Of a stretch of DNA of 64,000 nucleotides, positions 53,215 through 61,016 are shown piece after piece. The notes below the pieces were generated by a model. The model did not search any database and was not told where the DNA came from. It saw only the letters and a list, made by a program, of their open reading frames with translations. The translations under genes and the position numbers were made by a program. The DNA comes from Cytophagales bacterium (GTDB lineage: Bacteria > Bacteroidota > Bacteroidia > Cytophagales > Thermoflexibacteraceae), in contig JAAFKA010000013.1 in the NCBI GenBank assembly GCA_013299115.1, positions 62,001 to 126,000 of the forward strand, in the 5' to 3' direction. Numbering within the stretch: position 1 is the first letter of the stretch; each line of letters begins with the position of its first letter.

Positions 53215-53886
53215 CTACTCCTTTTTCAGCCTCTCAATATCTGCCACCAAATCCTGCATTTCTAACAGCAAAGTGCCGTTGTAAATCCCTCTGATGCGGA
53301 GATTTTTGTCCACCAAAATAAAATGTTCGGTGTGCAAGAACTCTGTACTGTCTTTGGTAAAACCAATGTCTTCCTCTGCAAAATAGGATTGGCGAGCCAA
53401 TTCATAGGTTTTGGCTTTGCTGCCTGTCAAAAAATGCCAATTTGGTTGTTGAATATCATAGCGTTGAGCATATTCCTGCAAACGTGGCAAACTGTCTATC
53501 CACGGCGTTACGCTGTACGACAAAAATGCTACTTGTTCGTCTTGTTTGTATTGTTTGGCAACTGTTTTGAGGTTTTTTGTCATCACAGGACAAATGCTAC
53601 CACAAGAAGTGAAAAAGAAATTTGCCACATGGACTTTGCCAAATACAAAATTGTTGTCAATCACCTGCCCGTTTTGGTTGGTGAAGGCAAAATTAGCAAG
53701 GCGGTGGCTCACTTTTTCTGTAACTTCGCTGCTACTTGTCAAAAATAAAGGATTAAATTCGGGTGTGTTGTAGTAGGGCAACACTTCCAATTCTCCTGAT
53801 TTTTTTGGGCTATTGCAAGCCCAAAGAATGGTTGCAAAAAAACAAAAGCCTATTATTTTTTTGCTAAAAGATGCTATCTGAAACAT
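53215..53886 (-). CDS. SCO1/SenC family copper-chaperone lipoprotein
   Basis: A 223-residue thioredoxin-fold lipoprotein with a lipobox-like ILWAC|NS. The copper site is complete: the CxxxC in SCGSICPVM after HVANFFFT, and the His in LHTEHFILVD. SCO proteins deliver copper to or reduce the CuA site of cytochrome c oxidase. The gene is the last of three on the minus strand and overlaps the YwqK-like gene by 23 bases. The YHYH protein upstream has a histidine-rich domain, so the operon may deal with copper. Expected in the periplasm. Confidence 0.9.
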   Translation of the reverse strand: MFQIASFSKKIIGFCFFATILWACNSPKKSGELEVLPYYNTPEFNPLFLTSSSEVTEKVSHRLANFAFTNQNGQVIDNNFVFGKVHVANFFFTSCGSICPVMTKNLKTVAKQYKQDEQVAFLSYSVTPWIDSLPRLQEYAQRYDIQQPNWHFLTGSKAKTYELARQSYFAEEDIGFTKDSTEFLHTEHFILVDKNLRIRGIYNGTLLLEMQDLVADIERLKKE

Positions 53887-54442
53887 TTTTACAATTTTTA
53901 GTGCCTAATAAACCATAACGGCGACCTTTGCTAATTACATAATTGCTTTTGAGTTTGCCGTTTTCATACCATACTTTTTGTCTGCCTTCTTCCTGCCCTT
54001 GGTCGTAGTGGAGTTCACGCCAAAGTTGTCCGTTTTCTGCCCAGTCTTTGCAACTGCCCTGATACACATCTTGCTCAAAATGATAGGCTAATTTGGGTTT
54101 TCCATTGCCCCACCACTCCAAATATTGCCCTGTCTTTTTACCCTTCTCAAAATAACGAACAGACTGCAAGACCTGATTGAGATAAAATTCTTTCCATTCG
54201 CCATCGGGCAAGCCCTGCCAATAGTTGTTGATTTGCAAAGTATCATGCGTAGGCGAATTGAGCAGGTACAATTTGCCAGAAAACAAGGTATCTTGCACAT
54301 AAGTCAATCCGTCTGCCATTTTTAGGTCAATGCCCTCTAACGAAGCAGAGGGCAAATGTTTGTGTGGGCTTTTGTGGTGGTGTGGGCTTTGGCATTGCAC
54401 CCAAAACCCTACACAACAAAAGAGAATAAATAGATTTTTCAT
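53864..54442 (-). CDS. YwqK/MORN-like repeat protein, probably exported
   Basis: A 192-residue protein starting at the ATG at 54442 (MKNLFILFCCVGF); the frame continues upstream into the YHYH gene in another phase and is not used. A hydrophobic export signal with a possible non-standard lipobox (WVQC) leads to a His-rich stretch SPHHHKSPHKH. Five or more YwqK/MORN-like repeats follow: LPDGEWKEFY, KKTGQYLEWWGNGKPKLAYHF, YQGSCKDWAENGQLWREL, QEEGRQKVWYENGKLKSNYV. Called an antitoxin in some databases by homology only, which is unlikely here. It starts 13 bases after the YHYH gene. The His-rich stretch could bind metal. Confidence 0.8.
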   Translation of the reverse strand: MKNLFILFCCVGFWVQCQSPHHHKSPHKHLPSASLEGIDLKMADGLTYVQDTLFSGKLYLLNSPTHDTLQINNYWQGLPDGEWKEFYLNQVLQSVRYFEKGKKTGQYLEWWGNGKPKLAYHFEQDVYQGSCKDWAENGQLWRELHYDQGQEEGRQKVWYENGKLKSNYVISKGRRYGLLGTKNCKNVSDSIF

Positions 54443-54455
54443 GGTTTTTCTTTTT

Positions 54456-56432
54456 TTACTTCGTCCACGTCCCAGCCACTCCAAAATAGCCATTGCCATT
54501 GATATAAGGAGGGTCTGCGGTGATGTGGTAGTGATAAATTCCATTTGGATAGTCGGCAGTGGCGTGTTTATGTCCGTGATAGGCATCGAGGTTTGCACTT
54601 GTCAGCGTAGTGCCATTTTCTAAGGGACCATAGACAGGGAAGCCGTCTAACAAAAATCCTAACAACGCATCTTTACCTTTTGTAGTAGTCAAGAAATTAG
54701 GCTCAATGTGGTAGTGGTATTCATTCATTGGCGTTGGGTGTCCGCCATACAAATCAAAAGATACATATTCACCCACATTTGGCGAAATTAACTGACTTTG
54801 GGCTTGGTATTGGTTGAAAAAAGCAACGCCATTCAACGCAACACCAATCGTGGCAGCCCCCAGAGTTTGTTTGTTTGTGGCTTCGGTTGGGTTCATGGGT
54901 ATTCTAAACGTGATGTTTGAAGTAGCCACTTTGTTGCCTGGTGCCTGATTAAAACCTGCTCTGGTATCATTCACGTACAAGGTGCTTTCCCATTCTGTGT
55001 TTTTATAGTAAGGACTTTTGTGGTCTGGTCTGCCGTTGGATTTGATAACTACAAAATTTCCGTCTTGTGTAACAGAAGTAGCCCCATAAATTCTGCGGTA
55101 AATAGCCAAAGGGTCTGCTACGGTGGACGTAGTGCCTGTGCCTGAAATGGCTATGGTGTTGCTGCCCGAAGTTTGGTTGCCATTGACAGTTACGTTGCCA
55201 CTGTAAACCACTGCCGAAGTAGGGGCAAAAGTGATTGTTACTAACTGTGTGCCGCCGTTGGCATTGACTGTGCCACTAAACGCAGCCGAAAATCCTGCTG
55301 GCAAAGTTAAACCTGTAACAGTCAAATTGCCTGTGCCTGTATTCGTGATAGTCAAGACTTTTGTAGCTGTTTTGCCTGTTTCTACGTTGCCAAAAGCCAA
55401 ACTGCCACTCAAACCAATAATTCTTGTGGAAGTAGCCACCGAAGTTCCTGTAACACTCACAAGATTTCCGCCACTGTCGGCATTGGAGTTAATTGTAATA
55501 TTGCCATTGAAAGTGCCAACTGTGGTGGGTGCAAACGTAATTTTGACCTCTACGCTGGCATCTGCTGCCAAGGTGCCACTGTTGTAACTGCTTTGGTAGC
55601 CTGTGGGTACACTTACACTTTGAATGGTAAGGGGACTGTTGCCTGTGTTTTTAATGGTAAAAGTTTTTTCGGCTTTGTTATTGACCTCAATGCTACCAAA
55701 ATCTAAGGTTGAGGGCAACAAAGCAATGATTTTTGTAGGGCTTTGCGTGCCTGTACCCGAAATGGCAAGGGTGTTTGTACCTGTGCTGTGGTTGGCTGCT
55801 ACGTTTACTGTGCCACTGTACGCAGTGGCTTGTGTAGGCTTGAACGTAATGGCAACCACCTGCGAACCTTTGGCAGCAATCGTACCACTGAAATTGCCAC
55901 TAAAACCTGTGGGCAAACTGATGCCACTCACCACCAAATCTGCTGTGCCTGTGTTCTGAATGGTGAGGTTTTTCTGTGAACTTTCACCGACAGTAACCGT
56001 ACCGAAGTTTAAATCTCCTACCAAATTGATAGATTTTACCAACTGTACTCCTTCGCCAGCTACGCTGATGGTATTTGTGCCTGCCGTTTGGTTGCCTTGC
56101 ACCGTAATAATGCCACTGAAGCTGCCCACCACATCAGGCGTAAAGGTAATATTCACTATTTGCGACCCTTGGGCGGGGATAGAACCCGCAAAAGAACCAC
56201 TAAATTTGGCAGGTAAAATGAAGCCTGTAACCGACAAAGGCGAAGAACCTGTGTTGTTAATTGTAAAGGTTTTGGTAACACTTTTACCAATTTCTACCTG
56301 CCCAAAATTTAGGTTGCCACTAAGGGCAATAATTCTTGTTTCTGTTACTTCGTCTTTTTTGCTGCAAAACGAAGTAAGGCTTGCTACTAAAACGAGCAAT
56401 AATAGGTTGAAAACTCTATGTAAGTTTTTCAT
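54456..56432 (-). CDS. YHYH-domain lipoprotein with choice-of-anchor-D (ASPM/SPD-2/Hydin) repeats
   Basis: A 658-residue lipoprotein; the signal ends around LTSFC|SK. Four to five Ig-like repeats of about 100 residues follow, each with LNFGQVEIGKSVTKTFTINN, NTGSSPLSVTGFILP and ITFTPDVVGSFSGIITV patterns, the ASPM/SPD-2/Hydin or choice-of-anchor-D type. The C-terminal 200 residues form the YHYH domain: DLYGGHPTPMNEYHYHIEPN, GFLLDGFPVYGPLENG, LDAYHGHKHAT and GIYHYHITADPPY. YHYH proteins are often found next to SCO proteins in Bacteroidota, as here. A metal-linked role is plausible. First gene of the operon. Confidence 0.88.
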   Translation of the reverse strand: MKNLHRVFNLLLLVLVASLTSFCSKKDEVTETRIIALSGNLNFGQVEIGKSVTKTFTINNTGSSPLSVTGFILPAKFSGSFAGSIPAQGSQIVNITFTPDVVGSFSGIITVQGNQTAGTNTISVAGEGVQLVKSINLVGDLNFGTVTVGESSQKNLTIQNTGTADLVVSGISLPTGFSGNFSGTIAAKGSQVVAITFKPTQATAYSGTVNVAANHSTGTNTLAISGTGTQSPTKIIALLPSTLDFGSIEVNNKAEKTFTIKNTGNSPLTIQSVSVPTGYQSSYNSGTLAADASVEVKITFAPTTVGTFNGNITINSNADSGGNLVSVTGTSVATSTRIIGLSGSLAFGNVETGKTATKVLTITNTGTGNLTVTGLTLPAGFSAAFSGTVNANGGTQLVTITFAPTSAVVYSGNVTVNGNQTSGSNTIAISGTGTTSTVADPLAIYRRIYGATSVTQDGNFVVIKSNGRPDHKSPYYKNTEWESTLYVNDTRAGFNQAPGNKVATSNITFRIPMNPTEATNKQTLGAATIGVALNGVAFFNQYQAQSQLISPNVGEYVSFDLYGGHPTPMNEYHYHIEPNFLTTTKGKDALLGFLLDGFPVYGPLENGTTLTSANLDAYHGHKHATADYPNGIYHYHITADPPYINGNGYFGVAGTWTK

Positions 56433-56711
56433 AAAATTTAGTTTAAAGTTATTTTATACAACTGATTGAAGTAATATTGGTGTAATTTTAAATATACTTT
56501 TTACAAATAAAAAATATAATTTTGATTTAATTTACAAAAAGTAAATTTATTTTACAAAGAATACTTGTGTAATAATTTAAGACAAAAATGATATTTTTTA
56601 TATTAAGCTATACGATAGGGTTGAAAGAAGGTTACAAAAAATAATATTTTTTTTGGATAAATAGGAATTAAAATAAGTTTAGCTTTGTATATTAAAATTT
56701 AACTGGGAAAT

Positions 56712-56951
56712 ATGACAAACTTACCCGAATATACACAGCAACAACTTGCCCTCCGCAATGGCAACGACAGGGAAGAAATTTGGGTGGCTTATAGAGGGCT
56801 GATTTATGATGTAACTTCTTCAAGGCTTTGGCGAAACGGCAAGCATTATGAACACTGGGCAGGACAAGACCTTACGGCTGAACTTGCAGATGCTCCGCAC
56901 ACCGAAAAAGTTTTTGATAAATTTACACCCATTGGTAGGCTAAAATCGTAA
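56712..56951 (+). CDS. Cytochrome b5-like heme/steroid-binding domain protein
   Basis: A 79-residue single-domain protein. It has YTQQQLALRNGNDREEIWVA, YRGLIYDVTSSRLW, GKHYEHWAGQDLTAEL and APHTEKVFDKF, the bacterial short cytochrome b5 / PGRMC-like form, where aromatic residues around YEHWAG bind heme. No signal peptide, so cytoplasmic. A TAGCTTTG at 56680-56687 could be its -7 element. The 279 bases upstream (56433-56711) are AT-rich with nothing else seen. Confidence 0.85.
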   Translation: MTNLPEYTQQQLALRNGNDREEIWVAYRGLIYDVTSSRLWRNGKHYEHWAGQDLTAELADAPHTEKVFDKFTPIGRLKS

Positions 56952-57026
56952 AAATAGGCACAGATTTGGCAAAAAGAATATAATATAGGCTTTAGCCTGT
57001 GATTTGTCAAAAAATAAAAAGTGTCT

Positions 57027-57626
57027 ATGTGGAAGAAAGTTATCTTTTGTTGGTTGGTGTTTATGAGTATTTCGGCAGTTACGCACTATGTTAGAGGCTA
57101 TTTTAAAACGCCAAAGCCTTATAAAAAAATTTTGGTTATTCAGCACCAAAATTTTGAGGGAACTATTGCTGCCACCAATACAGCCGAAAAAGGTTATTTG
57201 TTGCAACTAACCAATAAAGAAACAGGCAAGATTGATACAATTTTTTTGCGTTATGATGTCTATGCTTTGCAAACAGCAGATATTAACAACAACGGCAAGA
57301 TAGATATTTGTATTGGCGTGGTAAACACCAAAAAACAACCCAAAACTCCCCAAAAAGATTTGTTCTTCTTGGAAATAGACGGTAGTGAAGTAAGACCACT
57401 ATTGCCTCAATCTATTTTGAACAAAGACTTGGAAAGTTTTAAAGTCATAGAAAAAGAGGGACGAAGCATTATTCGAACTATTGAGAGGGAAAAAAATCTG
57501 CAAAATCAAGTCATAGAATACACAGTAGGCGAATACTGTTGGCAAGATACTCAACTTAAATTATTGAGATACAAAGGTAAAAAACTAACCCTGCCCAAAG
57601 CAAAATTTTTGATGTATCAGTTGTAA
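57027..57626 (+). CDS. Membrane-anchored hypothetical protein
   Basis: A 199-residue protein from the ATG at 57027 (a GTG two codons earlier also opens the frame). An N-terminal helix VIFCWLVFMSISAV anchors or exports it. The middle holds a strand pair with a calcium-loop-like segment ADINNNGKIDICIGV, of the kind found in VCBS/FG-GAP repeats, and LFFLEIDGSEVRPLLP. No known family comes to mind. It sits between the cytochrome b5-like gene and the DUF6427 gene, all on one strand. Confidence 0.65.
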   Translation: MWKKVIFCWLVFMSISAVTHYVRGYFKTPKPYKKILVIQHQNFEGTIAATNTAEKGYLLQLTNKETGKIDTIFLRYDVYALQTADINNNGKIDICIGVVNTKKQPKTPQKDLFFLEIDGSEVRPLLPQSILNKDLESFKVIEKEGRSIIRTIEREKNLQNQVIEYTVGEYCWQDTQLKLLRYKGKKLTLPKAKFLMYQL

Positions 57627-57677
57627 CTACTTATTAATTGTTAAATCCATCGTGCTTACTGTTTTATAGTTGTTGCT

Positions 57678-59066
57678 ATGTTTCGTTTTTTTAGAATCAA
57701 TGACCCTTTTCGGTTATTATTTGTTTTTTTGATTTTGGTGAGTATTCGGCTTGCGTTTTTGCTTAATGACGTACCCCTCACTGCTCTCGAAATCAAATGG
57801 GCTACGCTTGGCGAAAAACTAAGCGAAGGGTCAGCTATGTATGCAGGGGTCTGGGACAATACACCGCCTTTGTCAGCTTTTGTATTTTATATCTTAACAG
57901 CTTTGTTTGGCAAAAACTCGTGGGCAAATCATTCGTTGGCTGTCTTGTTGGTGATGTTTCAAGCCTATATTTTCAATGCCGTTTTGCTTAAAAAGAATAT
58001 TCACCGCGAAAAGTCTTACATTTCTGCCTTGTTGTATGTGCTGTTTATGGCGTGCTGTTTCGATTTTATGGTGCTGTCGCCTATGCTCCTGTCTTTGACT
58101 TTTTTGGTACTGATGCTCCGCAATATTTTTTGGCTCAACGATGCTGCCTTAGACGAAGATGTTTTTAGGATTGGTATTTATTTGGGGTTGGCAATCTTGA
58201 CCTACTTGCCTAATTGGATATTTATTTTCTTTGTCTTGTTGGCTATTAGCTTTTTCCGAACTGCCTCCTTGCGACAATACATTTTGTTTTTCTATGGTTT
58301 GCTGTTGGTCATTGCCTTTTTTTCCTTGTTTTATGTGGTGCAAGGCTCTTTTGAGGAGTTTTTTAGTACCTTTCTTTTTACTTTGTTCGATTTTAATTTT
58401 ACCGAAACTTATACACCTTTGCGAAGTTTTGCAATGATTGGTGGCACGTTGCTATTTCTTTTGTTGCTTGGTATTTTCAAAACTTATTCGGCAAGGGGAT
58501 TTATCAACTACCAAAGTCTCTGCCAACTGTTGATGGTGCTTTGGGCATTTTTTGCCACACCAACAGTATTTATGGGACAACAATTTGCTCCTTTGCAAGT
58601 ATTGGTATTTTTTCCTGCCTTAGTTTTTTTTGTTACTTACTTTTTCCTCCTAATCAAACGCAGGTGGCTGACCGAACTGTTTTTTCTCTGTTTTATTGGC
58701 GTCATCAGTTGGTTGGGTTATTACAGCACACATCTCTTGAGTTCTTCCACTTATTGGTTGCCTGCCACTGCCACCGTTGCACCTACTACACAAAAAGTAT
58801 TGGTTTTGGGCAATAATTATCTGCCTTATTACCAAAATCAGTTGGCTACGCCCTATCTGAATTGGGAATTTGCCCAAAAACATTTTAGTAATTTGGATTA
58901 TTACAGCACAGTGATAGAAGTACACAAAGCATTTGAAAAAGAAAAACCTGACCTTATCATAGACCAAGTGGGTTTTATGCCCTCTTTGGTTGCTCGTATT
59001 CCTATGATTACAAACCAATACAAGCAAGACCCAAAGGATAAGGAGAAGTTTAGGTTAAAGAAATGA
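57678..59066 (+). CDS. DUF6427-family multi-pass membrane protein
   Basis: A 462-residue inner-membrane protein with about ten transmembrane helices: FRLLFVFLILVSIRLAF at the start, later LTYLPNWIFIFFVLLAISFF, LLLVIAFFSLFYVV, FLLLLGIFKTY and LFFLCFIGVISWLGYY. The N-terminal FFRINDPFRL and the conserved EG-x-MY-x-G-x-WD-x-TPPLS loop are characteristic of DUF6427, a Bacteroidota family. The C-terminal 90 residues are soluble (KVLVLGNNYLPYYQNQL, KEKPDLIIDQVGFMP). Function unknown. It ends 12 bases before the convergent rsgA stop. Confidence 0.82.
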   Translation: MFRFFRINDPFRLLFVFLILVSIRLAFLLNDVPLTALEIKWATLGEKLSEGSAMYAGVWDNTPPLSAFVFYILTALFGKNSWANHSLAVLLVMFQAYIFNAVLLKKNIHREKSYISALLYVLFMACCFDFMVLSPMLLSLTFLVLMLRNIFWLNDAALDEDVFRIGIYLGLAILTYLPNWIFIFFVLLAISFFRTASLRQYILFFYGLLLVIAFFSLFYVVQGSFEEFFSTFLFTLFDFNFTETYTPLRSFAMIGGTLLFLLLLGIFKTYSARGFINYQSLCQLLMVLWAFFATPTVFMGQQFAPLQVLVFFPALVFFVTYFFLLIKRRWLTELFFLCFIGVISWLGYYSTHLLSSSTYWLPATATVAPTTQKVLVLGNNYLPYYQNQLATPYLNWEFAQKHFSNLDYYSTVIEVHKAFEKEKPDLIIDQVGFMPSLVARIPMITNQYKQDPKDKEKFRLKK

Positions 59067-59078
59067 GAGTTATTTTTT

Positions 59079-60008
59079 CTACCTTCTATTATCTATTCCG
59101 TTAAACATACTCAAATAACTGTGGTAACGGCTAAGTGCTATTTTTTCTTGTTCTACGGCTTGCTTTACGGCACAAGCAGGCTCGTTGGTGTGGCTGCAAT
59201 TATGGTAACGGCACTGCCCCAACAACTCACGCATTTCTGGAAAATAATGGGCAATGTCCGCAGGAGGTATGTCGGTCAAACCCAATTCTTTGATACCCGG
59301 GGTGTCTATCAAGCAAGTATTAGCTGCAATTTCAAACATTTCGGCAAAGGTGGTGGTGTGGACACCTTTGTTAGAAAAATTGGAAATTTCAGATGTTCTT
59401 TGTCGCAAATCTGGTGCTAATCTGTTAAGTAGCGTAGATTTACCCACGCCTGAATGTCCTGAAAGCAAAGTTTTTTTACCTCTAAGTTGTTCCCACAAAC
59501 CATCGAAGTTAGAATCTTCGGCTGCTGAAATCTGTAAACAAGGGTAGCCTATGTTGGTGTAGGTAGCACTCAACTCGGTTTGGTAAGCAAGTCCTACTTC
59601 GTCTAACACATCAGTTTTGTTGAAAACCACCAAAGTTGGGATACGAAAAGCCTCAGTTGTAACCAAAAAACGGTCGATAAAGCCCAGCGAAGTGCGGGGC
59701 ATTGCCAGCGTAGCCAACAAAATAGCTTGGTCTATATTGGCAGCTATCACATGACCCTGATGGTTTTTGTGTGGAGATTGGCGGGCTATGTAGTTGTTTC
59801 TTGGCACTATTTCGTGAATAACTACCCATTGCTGGTCGGCTACATTTTCCAGCTCGAACAGCACGTAATCTCCCACCGCAATTGGATTGGTTAGCTTGTG
59901 GTTTGTCAATTTGTTTTTTCCTCGCAAACGACCTTTGTATAAATGTCCATCTTCATTCACTAAGTCGTACCACGACCCCGTTGAACGAGTAATTAAACCT
60001 TGTTGCAT
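59079..60008 (-). CDS. rsgA: Ribosome small subunit-dependent GTPase A
   Basis: A 309-residue circularly permuted GTPase that helps mature the 30S subunit. The ATG at 60008 (MQQGLITRSTG) is used; a GTG at 60014 also opens the frame. Order of motifs is permuted as in the family: an N-terminal OB fold, then G4 in VVFNKTD, G1 GHSGVGKSTLLNRL, and G3 DTPGIKELG. The C-terminal zinc site is CRYHNCSHTNEPACAV. It is transcribed convergently with the DUF6427 gene and followed upstream by the NfeD gene on the same strand, 50 bases apart. Confidence 0.96.
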   Translation of the reverse strand: MQQGLITRSTGSWYDLVNEDGHLYKGRLRGKNKLTNHKLTNPIAVGDYVLFELENVADQQWVVIHEIVPRNNYIARQSPHKNHQGHVIAANIDQAILLATLAMPRTSLGFIDRFLVTTEAFRIPTLVVFNKTDVLDEVGLAYQTELSATYTNIGYPCLQISAAEDSNFDGLWEQLRGKKTLLSGHSGVGKSTLLNRLAPDLRQRTSEISNFSNKGVHTTTFAEMFEIAANTCLIDTPGIKELGLTDIPPADIAHYFPEMRELLGQCRYHNCSHTNEPACAVKQAVEQEKIALSRYHSYLSMFNGIDNRR

Positions 60009-60063
60009 AATCACAAATATACAAAATAGTTTTTACTTATTTTAAAAAATTGTTTGCTACTTT

Positions 60064-60777
60064 TTAGGCTTTGAGTGTGAAAGGCTGCACCACCAAACTA
60101 TTACCTTTTACACCCACAATTTCGACCAAAGTACCCTTTTCTACAAACTTATTTTGGGTAGAGGCATCATAAATTGTATGATGAACTAGAATCTTTCCAC
60201 TGGGACGAAGTACCGTATATACTACACCTTTCTCACCTATCAGTTGCTCTAAATCAAGTTGTTTGGTATGATAACCAGCCTCACTACTTAGCACAGTTTG
60301 TAGTGAAACTTTTTTGAACCAAGTCGTATGTGTAAGGGCTTGTGCTGTTACCAACAACAGTAAAATACTGCCCAAAGCACCTGCTAACGTAGTAAATAGG
60401 GCTTGCGAAATTTGCCCCGAACTCACTTGACTAAAATCTAAGTAATGATTATTGAGTGTTACTAAACCCAATGCAGCAAAAACCGCAGCAAAACCAGCAA
60501 TGCCTACAACGCCAAAACCGGGTATTACAAAAATTTCGAGCATCAGCAAGACCACGCCTACTACAAAGAGGCACAACTCCCACGTTTGCACAGTTCCAGC
60601 CCAATAATAAGGCAAAAAATACAACAAAGCAGCCAGCAAGGATGCAAGCATTGGAAACAATTTGCCTGGTGCTTTTAACTCCAAAACTAAGCCCCCTATA
60701 ATAAAAAGCATGAGCAATATGTTGCTTGCAGGGTTCATAAGTAGAATAGACAGTAAAATTTTCATAAATAACATCAT
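60064..60777 (-). CDS. NfeD-family membrane protein without protease domain
   Basis: A 237-residue membrane protein. Four or five helices include NPASNILLMLFIIGGLVLEL, the P-G-x-G loop region VIPGFGVVGIAGFAAVFAAL, and IQ-like GALGSILLLLV, then a C-terminal OB domain (residues about 175-235: LIGEKGVVYTVLRPSGKI, FVEKGTLVEIVGVKGNSLVV). In NfeD1b the N-terminal ClpP-like protease comes first; here the protein begins with the last helices, and no protease remains are seen in the 239 bases upstream. It may partner a stomatin/SPFH protein elsewhere. Start could be at 60777, 60774 or 60765. Confidence 0.85.
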   Translation of the reverse strand: MMLFMKILLSILLMNPASNILLMLFIIGGLVLELKAPGKLFPMLASLLAALLYFLPYYWAGTVQTWELCLFVVGVVLLMLEIFVIPGFGVVGIAGFAAVFAALGLVTLNNHYLDFSQVSSGQISQALFTTLAGALGSILLLLVTAQALTHTTWFKKVSLQTVLSSEAGYHTKQLDLEQLIGEKGVVYTVLRPSGKILVHHTIYDASTQNKFVEKGTLVEIVGVKGNSLVVQPFTLKA

Positions 60778-60842
60778 TAATTTGGTATTGTTTTAACGTA
60801 ATGTAAGCAAATAAGTTGTAAAAAAATTGTATCATTGAATAT

Positions 60843-60935
60843 TAGAGTTTATGAATAAATTTTTGTTATGAGGTTTGAAAAAAGATGTCATTTTTTTGAA
60901 AAATGACATCTTTCGAAAATTATTCATAAACTCTA
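60843..60935. repeat. 93-bp nested-hairpin element upstream of the CHAT gene
   Basis: Outer 16-bp inverted repeat TAGAGTTTATGAATAA (60843-60858) / complement (60920-60935) and an inner hairpin with 15-bp arms AAAGATGTCATTTTT (60881-60913). It lies between the divergent NfeD and CHAT genes, in a 239-base gap. Same length and layout as the element at 23426-23518 but unrelated in sequence. Confidence 0.85.
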
Positions 60936-61016
60936 TTATTTGAAACTGTTAAATTTGTGTAGTTTGATAAAATTTTTCTTTATTAAAAAATAGGCAAAAA
61001 ATAAATACAAATTCTT

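Noticed and set aside
53864-54598. Start of the YwqK-like gene at 54598
   Set aside because: That start lies in the YHYH gene and gives a non-signal N-terminus; the ATG at 54442 precedes a clear export signal.
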